A stretch of 8,889 nucleotides of DNA, taken from NCBI GenBank assembly GCA_963831645.1, contig CAWHQZ010000003.1, positions 1-8,889 on the forward strand, given 5' to 3'. The stretch's first letter is position 1. Each line of letters begins with the position of its first letter. This document shows positions 6,120 through 8,889 of this stretch, one piece after another. The notes below the pieces were generated by a model, which was given only the letters and a program-made list of their open reading frames with translations, was not told where the DNA came from and did no database searches. Origin of the DNA: CAWHQZ01 sp963831645 (GTDB taxonomy: Bacteria > Pseudomonadota > Alphaproteobacteria > Rhizobiales > Aestuariivirgaceae). A program made the position numbers and the translations under genes.

Positions 6120-6710
6120 ATGCAGACCGCTCGTGAAATATCCCCTTCGCTTCCTGATCGTCCGATGCTGCACGCGCTCGCCCAGCGCTGGTGGCTCTTG
6201 CTGCTGCGAGGAATCGCTGCAATCGTCTTTGGCGTTCTCGCATTCATCTGGCCTGGAATCACGTTGGTGACGCTGGTGCTGCTTTACGGCGCCTACGCCT
6301 TGGTCGACGGCGTTCTCTCACTTGCGGCTGCCTTCAGCGGCGGCGCCAAGCCAGTCCCCACTTGGTGGCTCGTCGTGGTGGGCCTCCTCGGCATCGCCGC
6401 TGGTATCGTGACGTTCCTGTGGCCCGGCATGACCGCGATCCTGCTCATGCTGTTTATCGGAGCCTGGGCGCTGGTGCACGGCATCTTCGAGATCATCGGC
6501 GCCATTCAGCTGCGCAAGGAGATTGATAACGAATGGATGCTGATCCTCGGCGGTGTGCTGTCGGTAATCTTCGGTGCCATCGTCCTTTTTGCGCCGGGGG
6601 CCGGAGCACTCGGGCTGATCTGGGCCATCGCCGCCTACTCGATCGTGTTCGGCATCACCTTCATCGCGCTTTCCCTACGGCTGCGGAAGCACAGTCACGG
6701 TCCGGCATAG
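6120..6710 (+). CDS. HdeD family (DUF308) six-helix membrane protein
   Basis: This is a 196-residue integral inner-membrane protein. ATG 6120 has GAGGAG six bases upstream. Six hydrophobic helices are visible at about 24-44, 47-72, 82-101, 104-128, 138-158 and 162-187. They form three helix pairs that repeat the same pattern, with the first helix of each ending in WPG, WPG and APG (44-46, 101-103, 158-160). A short cytoplasmic basic tail (RLRKHSHGPA) follows. The threefold repeat and length fit DUF308/HdeD, named after the E. coli acid-resistance membrane protein. A role in acid or envelope stress is inferred from the family name only; the molecular activity of these proteins is not known. 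It has its own promoter and converges with the cupin gene on the other strand, overlapping it by 50 bases. Confidence 0.9.
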   Translation: MQTAREISPSLPDRPMLHALAQRWWLLLLRGIAAIVFGVLAFIWPGITLVTLVLLYGAYALVDGVLSLAAAFSGGAKPVPTWWLVVVGLLGIAAGIVTFLWPGMTAILLMLFIGAWALVHGIFEIIGAIQLRKEIDNEWMLILGGVLSVIFGAIVLFAPGAGALGLIWAIAAYSIVFGITFIALSLRLRKHSHGPA

Positions 6711-6966
6711 CCATTGTGCGCGACAGCGGTTTTACCTGACCATCGATCTCCTCGTAGGGTTGCCCGCCGACATTGACAGCGCGGTGAACGCGGTCGGTCG
6801 GCTCGTCCCAATTTACTTGGCCTGGAGTGACATCGAGCCGCTGGCTCTCGCCACTGTCGCGGTATTCGATGGCGAGAGCATCGCCACAGAGGACCACCGT
6901 TACCCGATGAAACGGGTCACGGTGCCAGGGCATAGTTTCACCGGGTTCGAGTTGCAGCCGACGCAC
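6661..6966 (-). CDS. Small cupin-domain protein, 101 aa, with unusual C-terminus
   Basis: GTG at 6966 is chosen because GGAGG lies six bases upstream on the minus strand (6977-6973). Residues 4-74 make a single cupin barrel: LQLEPGETMPWHRDPFHRVT forms motif one, TPGQVNWDEPTDRVHRAVNVG forms motif two, and it ends PYEEI. Likely metal ligands are H15, H20 and H61. The usual second His of HxH is Asp here (H15-R-D17) and no motif-one Glu is apparent, so metal binding may be altered. Homologues I recall continue after PYEE with a hydrophobic strand. Here the tail is instead hydrophilic (DGQVKPLSRTMAMPDRD) and its last part lies inside the HdeD gene's 3' end. That suggests a past frameshift near 6745 or a non-homologous tail. 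Substrate unknown. Confidence 0.7.
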   Translation of the reverse strand: MRRLQLEPGETMPWHRDPFHRVTVVLCGDALAIEYRDSGESQRLDVTPGQVNWDEPTDRVHRAVNVGGQPYEEIDGQVKPLSRTMAMPDRDCASAAVGKAR

Positions 6967-6984
6967 GAGAGTCCTCCGCGTGAA

Positions 6985-7008
6985 GGTTGAAGGAGTGTGT
7001 CCTCAACC
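6985..7008 (-). promoter_or_regulatory. Hairpin in the leader of the cupin gene
   Basis: On the minus strand GGTTGAGGA pairs with TCC-T-TCAACC around a CACAC loop: nine base pairs with one bulged base. It ends eight bases before the GGAGG ribosome-binding site of the cupin gene. A role in translation control or mRNA stability is only a suggestion. Confidence 0.4.
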
Positions 7009-7115
7009 ACCGATGGCTCCTTGGTCATTGAAAAAAGTTAAAGCCGATCTTGGGGATTTATTGCAGCAGTGAGCGCAGGTGGGCGCACAGGGGCATTTTA
7101 AGCGCTCAAACGCGG

Positions 7116-7457
7116 CTATTCCACAGAGCTGAAGATATCCCCGCTCAGTGACGCTCTGTGCTTGAAGTGCCGACGCGGCGACTGATAATTGGCGACGCCC
7201 AGGCTATCGAGTGCGGCTCGACGTTGGTAATCGAGCACCCGGAAGGTCGCAGCGGCGATCACTTCTTCCGAGTAGCCATCTACCTTCAAGGTTTTCTTTG
7301 CCGTTCTGACAAAATCTTGTTCCGAAACAGGAACATTGAGCATGTCAATTATGATTGGATATCGTTCCACAATCTTGCCGGCGTGAGACACTTCAACAAT
7401 CTGCATGGCGTTGGCGTCAAGAACGCCGCTGGCATGCTTCTTGAGATGTTCGATCAT
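7116..7457 (-). CDS. Hypothetical protein, about 113 aa
   Basis: I do not recognise this protein. The frame opens at ATG 7511, but I prefer ATG 7457 (MIEHLKKHASGVLDANAMQI): the 18 residues before it look unlike a natural N-terminus and lie in sequence with coding signal in another frame. The leader GGGGACCGGGCAA gives only a weak ribosome-binding site. The protein is soluble, mixed alpha/beta by eye: a helix (MIEHLKKHA), a strand (AMQIVEVSH), then PIIIDMLNVPVSEQDFVRTA and a helix in YSEEVIAAATFRVLDYQRR. The tail (SPRRHFKHRASLSGD) is basic and probably disordered. It lies downstream of the Crp/Fnr gene and the phosphate-transporter remnant on the same strand, and may be read from the same transcript. 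Confidence 0.6.
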   Translation of the reverse strand: MIEHLKKHASGVLDANAMQIVEVSHAGKIVERYPIIIDMLNVPVSEQDFVRTAKKTLKVDGYSEEVIAAATFRVLDYQRRAALDSLGVANYQSPRRHFKHRASLSGDIFSSVE

Positions 7458-7511
7458 TTGCCCGGTCCCCAACTGGTTGGCCCACTGGTGAGCCGGACAG
7501 GTTAGCCGCAT

Positions 7512-7685
7512 TCATCTCGCCCGGCTGGTCAAAATTGACCACACACGCATTAGTTGAGCGGCGATCAGCGCTGCGGCTGGCAGCGTGATCACCCAGGCGA
7601 CCACGATCTTGCTGGCGACGCTCCACCGAACGGCTGATACTTTTCGCGCCGCACGCGCGTGTGACGGCTGGCCAGCGCGGATCAC
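7512..7685 (-). pseudogene. C-terminal remnant of a PiT-family inorganic phosphate transporter
   Basis: On the minus strand an open frame ending at TGA 7514-7512 encodes AVRWSVASKIVVAWVITLPAA continuing ALIAAQLMRVW. This matches, from memory, the last cytoplasmic stretch and last membrane helix of Pit-type phosphate permeases (a VRWgVa-kIv-AWv-T-PaaAl pattern). Only about 40 residues are recognisable; full proteins have some 330-500. Upstream the frame runs into the 3' end of the regulator gene without any homologous sequence, so the rest of the transporter has been deleted or replaced. The recognisable fragment starts soon after the regulator's stop codon. It cannot function as a transporter. 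Confidence 0.65.
7526..7541. promoter_or_regulatory. 16-bp palindrome, possible operator
   Basis: TGGTCAA (7526-7532) and TTGACCA (7535-7541) are perfect inverted copies separated by AA. Such a two-base gap is too short for an RNA hairpin loop but suits a dimeric DNA-binding protein. It lies 69 bases upstream of the preferred start of the 7457 gene and inside the transporter remnant. It does not match the FNR/FixK consensus TTGAT-N4-ATCAA. Confidence 0.35.
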
Positions 7686-8350
7686 CTTCTGATCTGCGGT
7701 TGATCGTGTAGAACGACGCTCAACAAGGAGCTGTGGACTTCCAGGTTCCCGTTGTATTCAATGAAGCCTAATTGCCGAAATCTGTTCATGAAATAGCTCA
7801 CACGGGACCGCGTGGTGCCGATCATGTCTGCGAGCGTCTCCTGGCTGACCTTCGCGATGATCGGCTCGGGTCTGCCTTCCTTGCCAAAATTAGCTAGTAA
7901 CAGAAGAGCCCGTGCCAGGCGCTTCTCACTCGAATTGAACAGTTGATCAACCAGGTCCTCTTCGACGCGGATGGTCCGGGCCAAAAGATGCGATAGGAAC
8001 ATCTCGGAAAATGCTGGCTCGTCATGGAGGACGCGAATAATGGCCGCCTTCTCCAGCCGCATAATCTCGCATTCCGTTATTGCCGTAGCTGTCGCCATGC
8101 GTCGCGGCTGACCGGCCAGGCAACCTTCGCCGCAGAATTCATCCAGCCCCAGGATAGCGACGACCGCTTCCTTCCCTTGCTCGGAAATGACGGTGACTTT
8201 GACTTTGCCATCCTGAATGTAGAAGACAGAATCTGCCAGATCTCCTTGTGAGAACACGATTTGATTCACTGGATATTTGGCGATGGTCCTCCCCCCGTCT
8301 GCCTTGGCGAGAAAGACCTTGGGATCGAACGGTGGCTTTGCTTTGTTCAT
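7682..8350 (-). CDS. Crp/Fnr-family transcriptional regulator
   Basis: A 222-residue cytoplasmic DNA-binding protein. ATG 8350 is preferred over 8377 because AGAGG sits eight bases upstream. Residues 21-100 form the cyclic-nucleotide-binding-type beta roll, with phosphate-binding cassette landmarks G74-E75 (FCGEGCL) and R83/R84 (QPRRMATATA). The long dimer helix follows (about 112-138). A winged helix-turn-helix sits at about 169-195 (SQETLADMIGTTRSRVSYFM), where TTRSRVSYFMNRF is the recognition helix. No N-terminal cysteine cluster is present, so it is not an oxygen-sensing FNR with a 4Fe-4S cluster. The E-xx-SR recognition signature of FNR/FixK is also absent. The GE...R landmarks leave cyclic-nucleotide binding possible but unproven. 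It has its own extended -10 promoter. Targets are unknown; genes downstream on the same strand (phosphate-transporter remnant, 7457 gene) are candidates. Confidence 0.93.
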   Translation of the reverse strand: MNKAKPPFDPKVFLAKADGGRTIAKYPVNQIVFSQGDLADSVFYIQDGKVKVTVISEQGKEAVVAILGLDEFCGEGCLAGQPRRMATATAITECEIMRLEKAAIIRVLHDEPAFSEMFLSHLLARTIRVEEDLVDQLFNSSEKRLARALLLLANFGKEGRPEPIIAKVSQETLADMIGTTRSRVSYFMNRFRQLGFIEYNGNLEVHSSLLSVVLHDQPQIRR

Positions 8351-8401
8351 AGCAGGACCTCTTTGCTTGACCTCCATTTACACTGAGGAACATGGGCCAA
8401 A

Positions 8402-8410
8402 ATTATAGCA
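8402..8410 (-). promoter_or_regulatory. Extended -10 promoter of the Crp/Fnr gene
   Basis: The minus strand reads TGCTATAAT: a perfect TATAAT preceded by the TGn extension. The -35 position, GATTCC with a 17-base spacer, is poor, as is usual for extended -10 promoters. Transcription would start near 8395, about 45 bases before the preferred start codon. Together 8351-8560 hold only this regulatory region and nothing else I can support. Confidence 0.6.
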
Positions 8411-8560
8411 TCTAAGAAAATTCTGGAATCGACGAGAGATAAGTGTGAGACCGATGGAGCCAACGGGGCTGCGCGCAAAAGGTTCCCGCCTCGATTGTGG
8501 TATCTGGAGAATCAGCCACTGCAAATCGGCATCCCGCATTTTCCCATCGTCTCGCTTCTC

Positions 8561-8848
8561 TCAGTTCATTCTGGATTGCAATGTTGACCGAACAGCGGCC
8601 ACGGTTTTGTCGAGCGAGCCATTGGCATAGGCTTCAGCGCTAATTTGGCCCGGCGATGGCTGTTTAAGGAAGCCATCAAACGGGCGCCGGCTCAGAAACC
8701 TGCAGGCATGGACTACGCGATATTCGGGCGATTGCTTCCCGATCCATGCCCTGAACGCTGGCACGGCTGCAGCCGCCTTGTCGCGATCCGCGTCACTCAG
8801 CTTCCGCCACGCCTGCCACGCTTCGAGCTTACTCATCCCGGCGTCCAC
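8561..8848 (-). CDS. Phage-replication-like protein, C-terminal part (possibly truncated)
   Basis: The frame encodes 95 residues from GTG 8848 to TGA 8563-8561. The segment MSKLEAWQAWRKLSDADRD, then VPAFRAWIG, SPEYRVVHACRFLS and RRPFDGF resembles the C-terminal domain of phage or prophage replication proteins in alphaproteobacteria (a 'YP...K-EAW-AW-kL...A...yv-HpcrFLs-rRF' pattern). In-frame homologous-looking sequence (HRSYPVDAG) extends upstream of the GTG, which suggests the natural protein begins further right. However, a TAG lies in frame at 8887-8885, near the window edge. Either an upstream part was cut off by a nonsense mutation, or a short reading frame is now used. No good ribosome-binding site precedes the GTG. 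It supports prophage or island DNA to the right. Confidence 0.55.
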   Translation of the reverse strand: MDAGMSKLEAWQAWRKLSDADRDKAAAAVPAFRAWIGKQSPEYRVVHACRFLSRRPFDGFLKQPSPGQISAEAYANGSLDKTVAAVRSTLQSRMN

Positions 8849-8889
8849 CGGATACGAGCGATGGCCGCTCTCGCTGGCGCGCCGCTAGC

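Noticed and set aside
6760..6990. Plus-strand frame opposite the cupin gene
   Set aside because: The cupin motifs and GGAGG site support the minus strand instead.
7417..7626. Minus-strand 69-codon frame between the regulator and the 7457 gene
   Set aside because: The PiT-like sequence in another frame of the same strand explains this stretch better.
1..8889. CRISPR array, rRNA, riboswitch
   Set aside because: No regularly spaced repeats, no rRNA sequence and no riboswitch core was seen in any intergenic stretch.

Overview
The window looks like a piece of an alphaproteobacterial chromosome, most likely Hyphomicrobiales and close to Bradyrhizobium, Afipia or Rhodopseudomonas. This rests on recalled protein resemblance, GC-rich codon use and strong AAGGAGG/GAGGAG ribosome-binding sites. 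No rRNA or other taxonomic marker is present. The region is accessory and partly decayed: mobile DNA, a tRNA next to an integrase, several broken genes, and a small set of intact genes of a stress or environmental-response kind.

Layout. (1) 1-1366: an ISNCY-type (IS1202-like) insertion sequence. It has iterated terminal repeats and a DDE transposase whose first codons lie in another frame. A DnaA-box hairpin lies just inside the right end. (2) 1367-1717: no convincing gene, ending in a promoter for a tRNA. (3) 1718-1795: tRNA-Glu(CTC) with an abnormal T-loop. (4) 1904-3621: a DUF6538-type tyrosine recombinase broken by an apparent 10-bp deletion. Behind it lie a likely second integrase C-terminal fragment (to 3718) and a frameshifted ribbon-helix-helix gene on the minus strand (3725-3888). 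tRNA plus integrase is the classic junction of an integrated genomic island. (5) 4010-5924: a promoter, a coiled-coil hypothetical gene, and a DUF2252 gene split by one frameshift, probably one operon. (6) 6120-6710: a six-helix DUF308/HdeD-family membrane protein with its own promoter. (7) Minus strand 6661-8350: a small cupin gene convergent with the HdeD gene, a hypothetical gene, the C-terminal remnant of a PiT phosphate transporter, and an intact Crp/Fnr-type regulator with an extended -10 promoter. (8) 8561-8848 (minus): the C-terminal part of a phage-replication-like protein, with an in-frame stop just upstream at the window edge.

How the parts fit. The IS, tRNA and integrase describe how DNA arrived and how the arrival apparatus decayed. 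The rest (coiled-coil protein, DUF2252, HdeD-like protein, cupin, Crp/Fnr regulator) is a set often carried in soil alphaproteobacteria for acid, oxygen or envelope stress. That functional reading is inference. The clearest biological lead is DUF2252. Its N-terminal half carries motifs resembling a kinase/APH catalytic loop and DFG, and its C-terminal half carries a glycine-rich loop and lysine resembling a kinase N-lobe, which is the reverse of the usual order. The number of frameshifts in one window (transposase, integrase, RHH gene, DUF2252, and an extra base in the tRNA T-loop) means either real island decay or uncorrected assembly indels. Only reads can decide.
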